Shown: positions 1 to 7,298 of the stretch, piece after piece
Layout: each line of letters starts with the position of its first letter
Position numbering within the stretch: position 1 is the stretch's first letter
Source of the DNA: CBDUQP01 sp965369385
GTDB taxonomy: Bacteria; Planctomycetota; Phycisphaerae; SM23-33
Assembly: GCA_965369385.1 (NCBI GenBank)
Contig: CBDUQP010000091.1
Span: 1 to 14,970, forward strand
Reading direction: 5' to 3'
Length of the DNA: 14,970 nucleotides
Notes under the pieces: model-generated
What the model saw: only the letters and a program-made list of their open reading frames with translations
Database searches by the model: none
Told to the model about the DNA's origin: nothing
Position numbers and translations under genes: made by a program

Positions 1-121
1 GCAAGCACTTCTGTCAGCAACAGGGCCTGAATGGTTGCCTCACACGCTATCACCTGCTAGCATCGTCGCATGTGGACGCATACCGCGCGGAAACTGCCAG
101 AAGTCACAGGAACACAGCACT

Positions 122-1543
122 ATGTCTGATATATTCATTACCGATAACTTTCTCCTTCCTAACGACACCTCCGCCGCTCTCTACCATGAATATGCCCGCG
201 ACCTGCCAATAATCGACTTTCACTGCCACCTACCGCCCCAACAGGTGGCCGACAATCTGAGATTCGAGAATATGACGCAAGCGTGGCTGTACGGCGACCA
301 TTACAAGTGGCGCATGATGCGAACCAATGGGATCGACGAGAATGCTATCACCGGCGACGCGTCCGACCGGGAGAAGTTCCAGAAGTGGTCCGAGACCGTG
401 CCAAAATGCCTGCGAAACCCCATGTATCACTGGGTACACCTGGAACTCAAACGCCCGTTCGGCATCTCCGACCGCCTGCTGAACCCAGACACGGCCGAGA
501 GCGTGTGGAACGAATGCAACGCCCTGCTTGCCAGCGACGATTTCACCCCGCGCGGCATTATGAAGCAGATGAACGTAGTGCTCGTCTGTACCACCGACGA
601 CCCCACCGACACGCTCGAACACCACAAAACATGCCGCGCAGATAGCACACTCGACACGCAAATGCTCCCCACATTCCGCCCGGACAAAGGGATGGCCGTC
701 GAATCGCCGGAAAACTTCAACGCCTGGACCGACAAACTCAGCCAAGCTGCCGATACGGACATCAAGGACCTGACCAGCTTCCTGGACGCCATCCAAAAGC
801 GCCACACGTTCTTCCACGAAATGGGCTGCCGCCTGAGCGATCACGGTATAGACACCGTATGGGCGGAAGATTATACGGACAGCGAAATCGGTGCTATCTT
901 TGATAAGGTCCGCGGCGGAACAGCGCCCTCGCCTGCAGAAACACTCAAGTTCAAATCTGCCATGCTGCACGAGTTTGCATTGATGGACCACGAGCGTGGC
1001 TGGACCCAGCAGATACACTACGGAGCCATGCGTAACAACAGCTCGCGAATGGCGGCCAAGCTCGGGCCGGATACCGGGTTCGACTCCATCGGCGATCTGC
1101 CGGTGGCTGAGGCGATGTCGAAATTCCTCGACCGCCTGGACGCGAGCGATCAGCTTCCCAAGACTATCCTCTATAACCTCAACCCGCGTGACAATGAGTT
1201 GCTGGCCACGATGCTGGGCAATTTCCAGGGCAACACGCCGGGCAAGATGCAGCTCGGCAGCGGATGGTGGTTCCTCGACCAGATGGACGGCATGAGACGC
1301 CAGATGGAAGCATTGTCGAATCTCGGCATGCTGAGCCGTTTCGTGGGCATGCTCACCGATTCGCGATCGTTCCTGTCATACACGCGGCACGAATACTTCC
1401 GCAGGCTCCTGTGCAATATCCTGGGCACAGAGATGGAAGCAGGCCTGCTGCCGAATGACATTGACCTCATCGGCCAAATGGTGCAGGACATCAGCTACCA
1501 CAACGCCGCCAACTACTTCGGCTTCGACCTGCCGAAACTGTAG
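122..1543 (+). CDS. uxaC: Glucuronate isomerase (uronate isomerase)
   Basis: Cytoplasmic amidohydrolase-fold enzyme (EC 5.3.1.12) that converts D-glucuronate to D-fructuronate and D-galacturonate to D-tagaturonate, the first step of hexuronate catabolism. The product is 473 residues, matching the usual length of about 470. Seen in the sequence: the metal-binding HCH at residues 34-36 in IIDFHCHLPP; CTTDDP at 156-161; WWFLDQMDGM from 382; TDSRSFLSYTRHEYFRRLL at 412-430; and the C-terminal NAANYF. The frame is open to the left edge, so longer starts exist (such as 35), but the ATG at 122 has AGGA ten bases upstream and gives the standard N-terminus of the family. It converges on the ankyrin gene. 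No kinase, reductase or aldolase of the pathway is in the window. The identification is secure. Confidence 0.96.
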   Translation: MSDIFITDNFLLPNDTSAALYHEYARDLPIIDFHCHLPPQQVADNLRFENMTQAWLYGDHYKWRMMRTNGIDENAITGDASDREKFQKWSETVPKCLRNPMYHWVHLELKRPFGISDRLLNPDTAESVWNECNALLASDDFTPRGIMKQMNVVLVCTTDDPTDTLEHHKTCRADSTLDTQMLPTFRPDKGMAVESPENFNAWTDKLSQAADTDIKDLTSFLDAIQKRHTFFHEMGCRLSDHGIDTVWAEDYTDSEIGAIFDKVRGGTAPSPAETLKFKSAMLHEFALMDHERGWTQQIHYGAMRNNSSRMAAKLGPDTGFDSIGDLPVAEAMSKFLDRLDASDQLPKTILYNLNPRDNELLATMLGNFQGNTPGKMQLGSGWWFLDQMDGMRRQMEALSNLGMLSRFVGMLTDSRSFLSYTRHEYFRRLLCNILGTEMEAGLLPNDIDLIGQMVQDISYHNAANYFGFDLPKL

Positions 1544-1576
1544 ACGCAACGCTTTCAGAAATTGAGTGGGTTTGGC

Positions 1577-1594
1577 GCCACCGGTGTGGCTTTT
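1577..1594 (+). terminator. Weak intrinsic terminator candidate after uxaC
   Basis: GCCAC-CGGT-GTGGC (1577-1590) forms a short 5-bp GC-rich stem with a 4-base loop, followed directly by TTTT, 34 bases after the uxaC stop. It lies between convergent genes, where a terminator is expected. The stem and T-run are both short, so it may be weak. Confidence 0.4.
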
Positions 1595-1601
1595 CGCGAT
1601 G

Positions 1602-1994
1602 CTATGACAATGGTTCGGCGTCGTAAGGGGATTGGCCTTTGAGGATCATCTCAATCTCGTCATGGCCGCACTGGGATGCAAGGTCCAGAGCGTTGAAGCC
1701 ATCGCGGTTTGGTGCATCAGCGTCTGCTCCGCCTGCCAGCAGGGGCTCCACCACATCCACGTGCCCCGCCTGCACTGCCACATGCAGCACGCCCACGCCG
1801 CACCCGCTACTGGCGTTCAAGTCTGCCCCTTTCTCAATCAGGAACAGCACCGTCGCCAGATTCCCCTTCATGCAAGCCCAATGCAATGGAGTGAACCCTT
1901 CGGGGTCTGGCACGTTCACGTCCACACCACTGCCAATTTCATCGGAAATCGTGCTGATCTGCCCGCACTGGGCGGCTATGTGTATCTTTCTCAT
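1602..1994 (-). CDS. Small ankyrin-repeat protein
   Basis: A 130-residue protein made almost wholly of ankyrin repeats: a degenerate first unit at residues 2-29, a clear one at 32-61 (GFTPLHWACMKGNLATVLFL then IEKGADLN), a degenerate one at 65-94 (VLHVAVQAGHVDVVEPLLAG) and a fourth at 98-127 (GFNALDLASQCGHDEIEMIL). Such repeats mediate protein-protein binding. There is no signal peptide or membrane segment, so it is probably cytoplasmic. The ATG start has a modest GAGAA about 6-10 bases upstream. It begins 44 bases after the stop of the chimeric isomerase/glycosidase gene on the same strand, so the two may be co-transcribed. The partner is unknown and the role cannot be stated. Confidence 0.82.
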   Translation of the reverse strand: MRKIHIAAQCGQISTISDEIGSGVDVNVPDPEGFTPLHWACMKGNLATVLFLIEKGADLNASSGCGVGVLHVAVQAGHVDVVEPLLAGGADADAPNRDGFNALDLASQCGHDEIEMILKGQSPYDAEPLS

Positions 1995-2038
1995 ACGTCA
2001 GTTCTCATTCGCCATTCTTGCCCGCACGCATTCACCAC

Positions 2039-3589
2039 CTAAAACTGGCCCGGTTCAAGGCTAAGCGGGGTCAGTTGGCCGCGAATATCCAGCACACAGT
2101 CAGCCGCCTTATGGAGGTTAGTATTCATTAAGTATACTACCTCCTCGCCCTCAGGGCCATACACGGCAAGGTTCACCTCATCGCTGCCGGTTACGCGAAT
2201 GTCTATCTGATGATGCTCCAACATCTTTGCCAGCAGATGACGCATGAGACGTTTGTAAGTGTCCGGATAATCTGGCGAAATGAGCAAGAACGCCCTGCCG
2301 CCCGATGCAAACTCCTTGCATACAAGAATGGGCTGGCCAGTGTTGCCCTCAGCGATCACCTGGCCATCGATCACTTCCACTGGAATCTCCAGCGTGTCCC
2401 GCGTATAGAACTGCTTGCCAACTTCAAAACCATAGCAACTGGGCGACATTATCGTGACCGCCTGCAATGGATTGCTCATCGTCGTCAGGCCCATCTCGTC
2501 CGGCTGGCCGCCAGTATGAACAACACCCACCTTCACCCCAAACAGCTCGGCCAGATCACCGCCATTGAAGAGAATCTCCTCGCAAGGCGCGGTCGGTTTG
2601 GTGTGCGTGTAAGTATGCGGAAGCGACATGAACACCGTCCCACCATCTCGCGCGTGGGCAAGCAGTTTGTCATGCGCATCATCAGTCATAGTGTTCCAGC
2701 CGAGGAATGCCAGCAGCTCATATTCGCCCAAGGCTTCCGCAGATGCAGAGATAGGCACGATATCCACCTGCCCGTATGGCGTTCCGTTGAACCAGCCTTC
2801 ATTCAGAGCGTCGAACTTCAGATACTGGGGGAATACCACATCCAGGAGTTCCCAACTATGCTCGGCGCAACCGGTCTTGAACTGCTCCTGACCCCAGAGC
2901 ACATCCGACACACCAACAGTGTTGCAGCCGCACCAACCGTCAAGATGCCCTCGCATGAACGCCACGTTTGTCCGCGCGAAACCGGCCGGCCTGCTGTGGG
3001 TCTGCGTGAACTCGTAGAACTCGCGGAGGTGTTTGCGGGTTTCGACGCACATCGGATCGTCTATCTCTCGCGGCCACTTGTGGGTCGGGCAGAAGTGATC
3101 GCTCTCGTTGTATATATGCGTGGCACCGTGCATGAAACCACTAAACATCCCCAGTTTCACTCGCATGGGCTTGACCGGGTCGAACTGCGGGCGGCCGAAC
3201 TGCTCATGAGCGGCGGCTATGTCGCGGGGATGAATCCAGTATTCATCGCGCCCATCTGGATAGCCACGAATACAGTCATGATGGAATACGACCGTACCCG
3301 CCCCAAGATGAGCGGCGACATCTACCTGGCGGCGGCAGTCTGCGATCTCGCGAGCTTCCTGGCCGGGCTCGACGAACACGAGCCCCACCGCACTGTGGTA
3401 CGTGCTGAATTTCAGCCCTGCCGCATGGACCCGGCTTCGCAATGCCTCCACGGCTGAGTCGTCACCATGGGCCGCGAATGTGCTCGGACCAACATAGCCG
3501 ATCCCCAGGGAGACCATATGTTCGAGGATTTCATCGACGTATGCCGAATCGCTGTCAAACCAGAATGATAATTCCCGCACCGCAGTCAT
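2039..3589 (-). CDS. Half sugar-isomerase barrel joined to glycosidase-like C-terminal region
   Basis: A 516-residue protein of unknown function. Residues 1-105 resemble the first half of a xylose isomerase-like TIM barrel (sugar phosphate isomerase/epimerase): LSFWFDSDSAYVDEILEHMV, then AAGLKFSTYHSAVGL and LGAGTVVFHHD. From about residue 115 the sequence no longer looks like that family. KLGMFSGFMHGATHIYNES (145-163) resembles the end of a glycosidase barrel with a candidate catalytic Glu in YNES, followed by a GATase-like region (FLGWNTMTDDAHDKLLAHA, then GGTVFMSLPHTY) and a small C-terminal beta domain, as in GH42-like multidomain enzymes. No signal peptide is seen. The ATG at 3589 is preferred over an upstream in-frame TTG at 3637 because GGAGAG lies five bases before it. 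It is 228 bp downstream of the GntR gene, same strand. The domain assignments are from memory of the families and are moderate. Confidence 0.72.
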   Translation of the reverse strand: MTAVRELSFWFDSDSAYVDEILEHMVSLGIGYVGPSTFAAHGDDSAVEALRSRVHAAGLKFSTYHSAVGLVFVEPGQEAREIADCRRQVDVAAHLGAGTVVFHHDCIRGYPDGRDEYWIHPRDIAAAHEQFGRPQFDPVKPMRVKLGMFSGFMHGATHIYNESDHFCPTHKWPREIDDPMCVETRKHLREFYEFTQTHSRPAGFARTNVAFMRGHLDGWCGCNTVGVSDVLWGQEQFKTGCAEHSWELLDVVFPQYLKFDALNEGWFNGTPYGQVDIVPISASAEALGEYELLAFLGWNTMTDDAHDKLLAHARDGGTVFMSLPHTYTHTKPTAPCEEILFNGGDLAELFGVKVGVVHTGGQPDEMGLTTMSNPLQAVTIMSPSCYGFEVGKQFYTRDTLEIPVEVIDGQVIAEGNTGQPILVCKEFASGGRAFLLISPDYPDTYKRLMRHLLAKMLEHHQIDIRVTGSDEVNLAVYGPEGEEVVYLMNTNLHKAADCVLDIRGQLTPLSLEPGQF

Positions 3590-3817
3590 CTCATCTCTCC
3601 AATTTCGCCGGCTGATTGCCCAGGCGCAGCCCAACAAATTCGGCGTTACAAAGAACTAGCTGCCAAAACGCACAAGAGCATCAACTCCGGCACGTGCCCT
3701 ATAGAATACGTTAGATTCAAACGTGTGGAATGAGGAACCCGCGAAAATTGCCCAGCGTACCGGGAGATTGTGAAATCGTACCGCGCAATGGCTCCGGCGG
3801 CCGCTCTTAGCGACAAG
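3590..3817. promoter_or_regulatory. Leader of the chimeric gene with a GGCACGTGCC palindrome
   Basis: A 228-bp gap between the GntR gene and the chimeric isomerase/glycosidase gene, both on the minus strand. A perfect 10-bp palindrome GGCACGTGCC sits at 3689-3698, about 100 bp before the start codon. On the minus strand TATTCTATAGGG lies immediately upstream of it, which could hold a -10 element, but the -35 is poor. The CACGTG core is the same as in the two likely operators of the LacI-family gene at the right end of the window. No clear terminator for the GntR gene was seen. Confidence 0.3.
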
Positions 3818-4453
3818 TCAGGATGAGTATCCGAAGTAGCGATTCTCGGCGTTCAGGTGCGCTCGGATTGCGAGCTCGGCGATGTCTGGATCACCGCTTT
3901 CCAAGGCGTCGACGAGACCGGCGTGGGTTGCTTCCATTTCGTACCATTGCTCGTCGAGCTTGCCTTCGTGGATCATTACGATAGCGGCGATGCTGTCGTA
4001 GCGTTCGTTCAGCATCTCGCAGCCGGAAGAAGAAACAAGCTTAACGTGAAACTGCCAGTCGGTGTAGGACGCCAGGCGGGGATTCTGCTTCTCCTGGTAT
4101 TCGACGATTCGCTGGGCGGCTTTGCGGAGAGCGTCGAGATGCTTGCGTGGTTTGATTATGGCGATCAGGCGGGCCGCTTGCACTTCCATCGCCTGCCTGA
4201 CGATGGCGAGCTCGGCCTGCTTCTTGGCTGTCAGCTTGGTGACGAAGATACCACTTTGCGGTTTGGCGTGAACAAAACCCTCCTGCTCCAGGCGTCGAAC
4301 AGCTTCGCTTACGGGCACAACCGACATCCCCAGGTCAGCCGCAATCGCACGCAGGGTCGTTCTGTGCCCGGCGGGCATATTGCCCGTGAGCATCAGTTTC
4401 TTGATCTTCTTGTAGGCCTGTTGTGCCTTTGTCACCGATTGCTTGCCTGCCAT
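3818..4453 (-). CDS. GntR-family regulator, FCD (FadR) subfamily
   Basis: A 211-residue transcription factor. Residues 10-75 form the winged helix-turn-helix (TLRAIAADLGMSVVPVSEAV, then RRLEQEGFVHAKPQSGIFVT). Residues 77-205 form an all-helical FCD effector domain. The FCD metal site is visible as D132 and H136 in TDWQFH, plus H177 (ATHAGL) and H199 (RAHLNAENRY). Members of this subfamily commonly respond to organic acids or sugar acids, including uronates, which fits the nearby uxaC; this link is inference. The start is uncertain: an in-frame TTG at 4507 would add 18 residues, but the ATG at 4453 gives the usual short N-terminal arm. It is divergent from the AraC gene and upstream of the chimeric gene on the same strand. 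Confidence 0.88.
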   Translation of the reverse strand: MAGKQSVTKAQQAYKKIKKLMLTGNMPAGHRTTLRAIAADLGMSVVPVSEAVRRLEQEGFVHAKPQSGIFVTKLTAKKQAELAIVRQAMEVQAARLIAIIKPRKHLDALRKAAQRIVEYQEKQNPRLASYTDWQFHVKLVSSSGCEMLNERYDSIAAIVMIHEGKLDEQWYEMEATHAGLVDALESGDPDIAELAIRAHLNAENRYFGYSS

Positions 4454-4872
4454 TTGCACCAATGCCTTTCGGGCTGATCGCTTCTTGAGGATACATTGTG
4501 TGGGCAAGCGTCTCGCGCGTCAAGAGTTGATGACATATGACACGAAGCGGTTGATCAAGAACCGCATGCAAATAAACAGGAATGACAACCCCAGCTCATC
4601 CTCGGCCTGGTGCGACCAGTCAAAATGACGGCGCACCAGACCAGAGGAAGGCGGCAGACAGTGAATCAGTTTCGCCGAAAAAATGGGTTCATATCTAATT
4701 ACCGCGAAAGTGGCGACATTGTCGCCACAAATACATCTCCTTGCACAATTCCCATACAGATTAGCTTCTCATATGCGTATTGTCTTTAGCCGATACTATG
4801 ATTGCTTGCACAACACTATCTTTTCTTATTGACTGCAAACCGGCCCAATGCCACTATGAAAGCCATACGAAC
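4454..4872. promoter_or_regulatory. Divergent intergenic region between the GntR and AraC genes
   Basis: About 420 bp with no gene recognised. It holds a perfect 19-bp palindrome at 4710-4728 (listed separately) and a small 6-bp inverted repeat GCGGTT/AACCGC near 4546-4564. On the plus strand TTGACT (4829-4834), a 17-base spacer and CACTAT (4852-4857) make a weak candidate promoter, with a very short leader before the AraC ATG at 4873. Both divergent promoters must lie here, but neither can be fixed with confidence. Confidence 0.4.
4710..4728. promoter_or_regulatory. Perfect 19-bp palindrome, likely operator
   Basis: GTGGCGACA-T-TGTCGCCAC: nine-base arms around one central base, with no mismatch. 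It lies between divergent regulator genes, about 145 bp before the AraC ATG and 257 bp before the GntR ATG. No gene ends here and no T-run follows on either strand, so a binding site for a dimeric regulator fits better than a terminator. Which regulator binds is unknown. Confidence 0.55.
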
Positions 4873-5769
4873 ATGAGCAAAACGAACGTCACAATGTGGT
4901 CGAACGAGTTCTACGCGGCAATTCAACCCGCGATAGACTCCGTTGGTTTTCACCCGTCCGAACCAGGATGGGACAGCGGCCCGCAGTGCCGCATCATGGA
5001 TGACTTTGACATCTGGTATGCGATTGCGGGCGAGGGAGAGGTGAAGATTGACGGCAAGTGGGTACACTTCGCCAAGGGCGATCTGATAACCCTGATGCCC
5101 GGAAACGACTACCAGCAGGAACGCCGGTTTGGCGACGGTATCAGCGAGGTGTACTTCTCGCATTTCCTTCCGTTCGGTCCGGGGCAGGAGCAACTCGACA
5201 GTCTGCTGGCAGACCACTGGCCAGCGAAGATGTCGCTAAGTCATGCTCCGCATGTGGAATCACTCTTTGTGGAAATGCTCGAGAACTACGCATCCGCCGC
5301 GGAAGGATACCAGCTCCCAACGCGGGCAACTATGCTGGGTATTCTTGACGTTATCTTCGAGACCATCAGGCGCCACGTCAGCGACGAACTGCCCCCCGCT
5401 TTCGGCAGGCTGCTCAGGGCGCAGCGTTATATTGAGACTAACTTCGCTGAAGAACTTACGCTGGACGACATCGCCGAACATGCAGAACTCAGCGCCAGTT
5501 ATCTGATGGCGTCGTTCAGGAAACACTTCGCGACATCCCCCATCCAATATCAACTCAACTGCAGAATGACCGCGGCAAGATTGATGCTGGCAAGGGGTTC
5601 ATCCGTAACCGAAACCGCCGACAAAACCGGGTTCAGCTCCCTGCACTACTTCAGCAGAACATTCAGGAAGCGGCAGGGCCTGTCGCCGCAGCAGTTTGCC
5701 CGGCAGTGTCGCAGGCACAGGCTCGGGACAATAGTATCCGAAGTGACGCGGCCCAATGGCGACCACTGA
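4873..5769 (+). CDS. AraC-family regulator with N-terminal cupin domain
   Basis: A 298-residue transcription factor. Residues about 35-95 form a cupin-like sugar-sensing domain (FDIWYAIAGEGEVKIDGKWV, then HFAKGDLITLMPGNDYQQ). Residues about 178-280 form the AraC double helix-turn-helix, with helix pairs LTLDDIAEHAELSASYLMAS and SVTETADKTGFSSLHYFSRT, ending in the family signature SPQQFARQ. This build is typical of activators of sugar-use operons. Upstream in-frame starts exist (TTG 4780, ATG 4798), but ATG 4873 (MSKTNVTMWSNEF) gives a normal N-terminus. The phosphodiesterase gene follows after 30 bp and is its probable target or partner. Confidence 0.9.
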   Translation: MSKTNVTMWSNEFYAAIQPAIDSVGFHPSEPGWDSGPQCRIMDDFDIWYAIAGEGEVKIDGKWVHFAKGDLITLMPGNDYQQERRFGDGISEVYFSHFLPFGPGQEQLDSLLADHWPAKMSLSHAPHVESLFVEMLENYASAAEGYQLPTRATMLGILDVIFETIRRHVSDELPPAFGRLLRAQRYIETNFAEELTLDDIAEHAELSASYLMASFRKHFATSPIQYQLNCRMTAARLMLARGSSVTETADKTGFSSLHYFSRTFRKRQGLSPQQFARQCRRHRLGTIVSEVTRPNGDH

Positions 5770-5799
5770 CCTGAGACCGGAGACCGGAGCCTCTAAACG

Positions 5800-6543
5800 A
5801 TGTCCACACACGTCACCTACGTCGCACACCGAGGCGATCCTGTCAGGCATTGCGATAACACGATGGCTGCGTTCCAGGCCGCGCTCGATTACCGCGGCGG
5901 AACCAATCTCATCAGCGGTATCGAACTCGACATACAGTTCACCGCCGACAACCGCATAGTCGTATTCCACGATCCCGACCTGACCCGCAACTGCGGCTGC
6001 GATGCAGTCGTACGCCAGAGCGATTACGAGACCCTCCGGCGAATCTCGACCGCCAGCGAGAACATGGGACATCAGGCAATCCCACTGCTCACCGAACTGC
6101 TCACACTGGTAGACCACCGCAAGCAGTTGCTTATAGAGATCAAGGATTACGAATACGATCACCCCGCGTTCATTGCGGGACTGGTTGCGATACTCGAAAA
6201 ATACCGGCCGCGCGGCGACGTGATCCTGCACTCGTTCTCCGCAGAAATAATGGAACAAGTCATCGAGGCCACGAAGCACATGGGTGTGCAATTTGGTTTG
6301 CTCTTCAGCAAGATGGAATCGCTCGAAGCCGCACCGCCCGAAATGCTCGCCGGATTGGACTATCTCCATCCGCAATTCCGCTGCCTCCTGGATAACGAAG
6401 ACACCATAGCAGCGTATGACGTACGATTGAACACGTGGACCGTGAACACACAAGAAGATATTGATGAACTGCTGGAGATGAACAGCGTCGATCGCCTCGA
6501 CAACATCATCACCGACCGGCTGGATCTGATCGGCGCGGAATGA
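5800..6543 (+). CDS. Glycerophosphodiester phosphodiesterase family protein
   Basis: A 247-residue GDPD/GlpQ-type TIM-barrel enzyme, expected to hydrolyse glycerophosphodiesters to sn-glycerol 3-phosphate and an alcohol. Family motifs: AHRGDP with catalytic H10 and R11; N20 in DNTMAAF; metal-binding E42 and D44 in GIELDIQFTAD; second catalytic H57 in VVFHDPDLTR; E113 in LLIEIKDYE; LHSFS at 143-147; NTWTVNT at 211-217; and C-terminal IITDR. There is no signal peptide, so it is probably the cytoplasmic form (UgpQ-like). GGAG lies about ten bases before the ATG. It begins 30 bp after the AraC stop and is probably co-transcribed with it. The real substrate may be another phosphodiester, such as a phosphorylated sugar. 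Confidence 0.92.
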   Translation: MSTHVTYVAHRGDPVRHCDNTMAAFQAALDYRGGTNLISGIELDIQFTADNRIVVFHDPDLTRNCGCDAVVRQSDYETLRRISTASENMGHQAIPLLTELLTLVDHRKQLLIEIKDYEYDHPAFIAGLVAILEKYRPRGDVILHSFSAEIMEQVIEATKHMGVQFGLLFSKMESLEAAPPEMLAGLDYLHPQFRCLLDNEDTIAAYDVRLNTWTVNTQEDIDELLEMNSVDRLDNIITDRLDLIGAE

Positions 6544-6596
6544 TTTCGCTGGGGAAGGCAGAAATTCGCCGGAGTCTTTTGCAAAATCGGCGAATG

Positions 6597-6621
6597 TTGC
6601 AAAATGTTACATATTTTGCAA
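6597..6621. repeat. Inverted repeat TTGCAAAAT / ATTTTGCAA
   Basis: Perfect 9-bp arms (6597-6605 and 6613-6621) around a 7-base loop GTTACAT, part of a run of TGCAA/TTGCA half-sites from 6580 to 6743 that includes the odd palindrome TGCAATTTGCA at 6711-6721. Being AT-rich, it could be a protein site or a weak hairpin. It starts 53 bases after the GDPD stop. Confidence 0.6.
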
Positions 6622-7075
6622 TTTTGCACCATTAGCGCCCGGCGTTATATGCTTTTTTTAGCGGATGTTAGCCTCGCAAGTCAAAACGCATCGCAGTCAC
6701 GTGCACTTTATGCAATTTGCAGCATTTTGGCGTTTGCATTGCACGAGGCCAAGAAAATCCCAAATTCCCTGCATCAATCCCCGCCGCACCGGTCAGTATG
6801 TTAATAAGTGACTGCGCCTTGTCGCGACGGCATGTCACGACCAAGCCGAAGGCGAAGACGGGCGATGATCATGTGGTTGTGGTTCGCCCTGCCGCACCAT
6901 CGTGCGTATCGCGACTGCACGAAGAATCCGGAGGAAGCGAAAGAAAGAATTAATTAGTAACCGTCCCGCATTTTACGAACTTGTTGCGCGAATTCACATC
7001 GTAAGTGCAACAAGACGTTGATGGAACACTTCAGTAGGGGTTCGGTAGTTGAGGCATTTTCTTGGCCGATTGTTC

Positions 7076-7153
7076 TGTAAATTAGGGACGGTGCCTTATT
7101 TAAATGTGAATCCGTGTAAATTAGGGACGGTGCCTTATTTAAATGTGAATCCG
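7076..7153. repeat. Exact 39-bp tandem duplication
   Basis: Two identical 39-bp units, 7076-7114 and 7115-7153. Each begins TGTAAATTAGGGACGG, then TGCCTTATTTAAATG, and ends TGAATCCG. The exact identity indicates a recent duplication. Each unit carries the left arm of the long inverted repeat whose right arm is at 7164-7190. Confidence 0.95.
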
Positions 7154-7208
7154 GGCGCCGTTCGAATTAAATAGGGCACCGTCCCTAATTATCGGCCCTA
7201 ATTATCGG
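7119..7208. repeat. Long hairpin with 13-bp tandem repeat at its foot (REP-like element)
   Basis: AATTAGGGACGGTGCC (from 7119) pairs with GGCACCGTCCCTAATT (ending 7190). The stem spans 7119-7142 with 7167-7190: 16 perfect pairs, one mismatch (a possible wobble), then 7 more pairs, around a 24-base loop. The right arm runs into CCCTAATTATCGG, which is repeated exactly in tandem (7183-7195 and 7196-7208). The build resembles hairpin repeats that accompany Y1 (REP-associated) transposases. No transposase is present, so the mobile nature is inference. It could also act as a two-way terminator between the convergent genes. Confidence 0.7.
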
Positions 7209-7298
7209 CGTTGTCCATGTTACATCATAATTGTGAAACGGGAAAGTCCATCAAAAGCCTCCAGATCCTGGTAGGGCGACGTATGGATCGCGTGAGCT

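Larger units (their letters stand above)
6544..7298. other. Repeat- and hairpin-rich convergent intergenic region, no gene recognised
   Basis: 755 bp between the 3' ends of two convergent genes. It holds, left to right: an 8-bp inverted repeat (ATTCGCCG 6564-6571 / CGGCGAAT 6588-6595) enclosing TTTTGCAAAA; further TGCAA half-sites to 6743; an 8-bp inverted repeat CTTGTTGC 6980-6987 / GCAACAAG 7007-7014; a lone ACCGTCCC at 6960-6967; and the structured repeat at 7076-7208. A 41-codon frame at 6832-6957 is not convincing. The density of structures unrelated to either flanking gene suggests a decayed or mobile insertion. Confidence 0.6.

Noticed and set aside
1..30. Possible 3' end of an upstream plus-strand gene (reading frame ending TGA at 28-30)
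   Set aside because: Only nine codons are visible and nothing in them is recognisable.
230..1018. Long open frame on the minus strand, 262 codons
   Set aside because: Lies wholly antisense to uxaC, whose product has clear family motifs; the antisense translation has no recognisable domain and is a by-product of codon bias.
2210..3457. Long open frame on the plus strand, 415 codons
   Set aside because: Antisense to the chimeric isomerase/glycosidase gene, which has a good ribosome site and family-like motifs; the antisense product has a random, His/Arg-rich composition.
5599..6453. Open frame on the minus strand, 284 codons, crossing two genes
   Set aside because: Antisense to both the AraC and GDPD genes, which are unambiguous.
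6832..6957. 41-codon plus-strand frame starting MSRPSRRRRRAMIMWLWFAL
   Set aside because: No ribosome site before the ATG, no family recognised, and overlapping frames are also open. It could be a relic of a transposase or chance; not enough to call a gene.
7076..7208. Possible CRISPR array because of repeated units
   Set aside because: Only two repeats, directly abutting without spacers, and no cas genes nearby.
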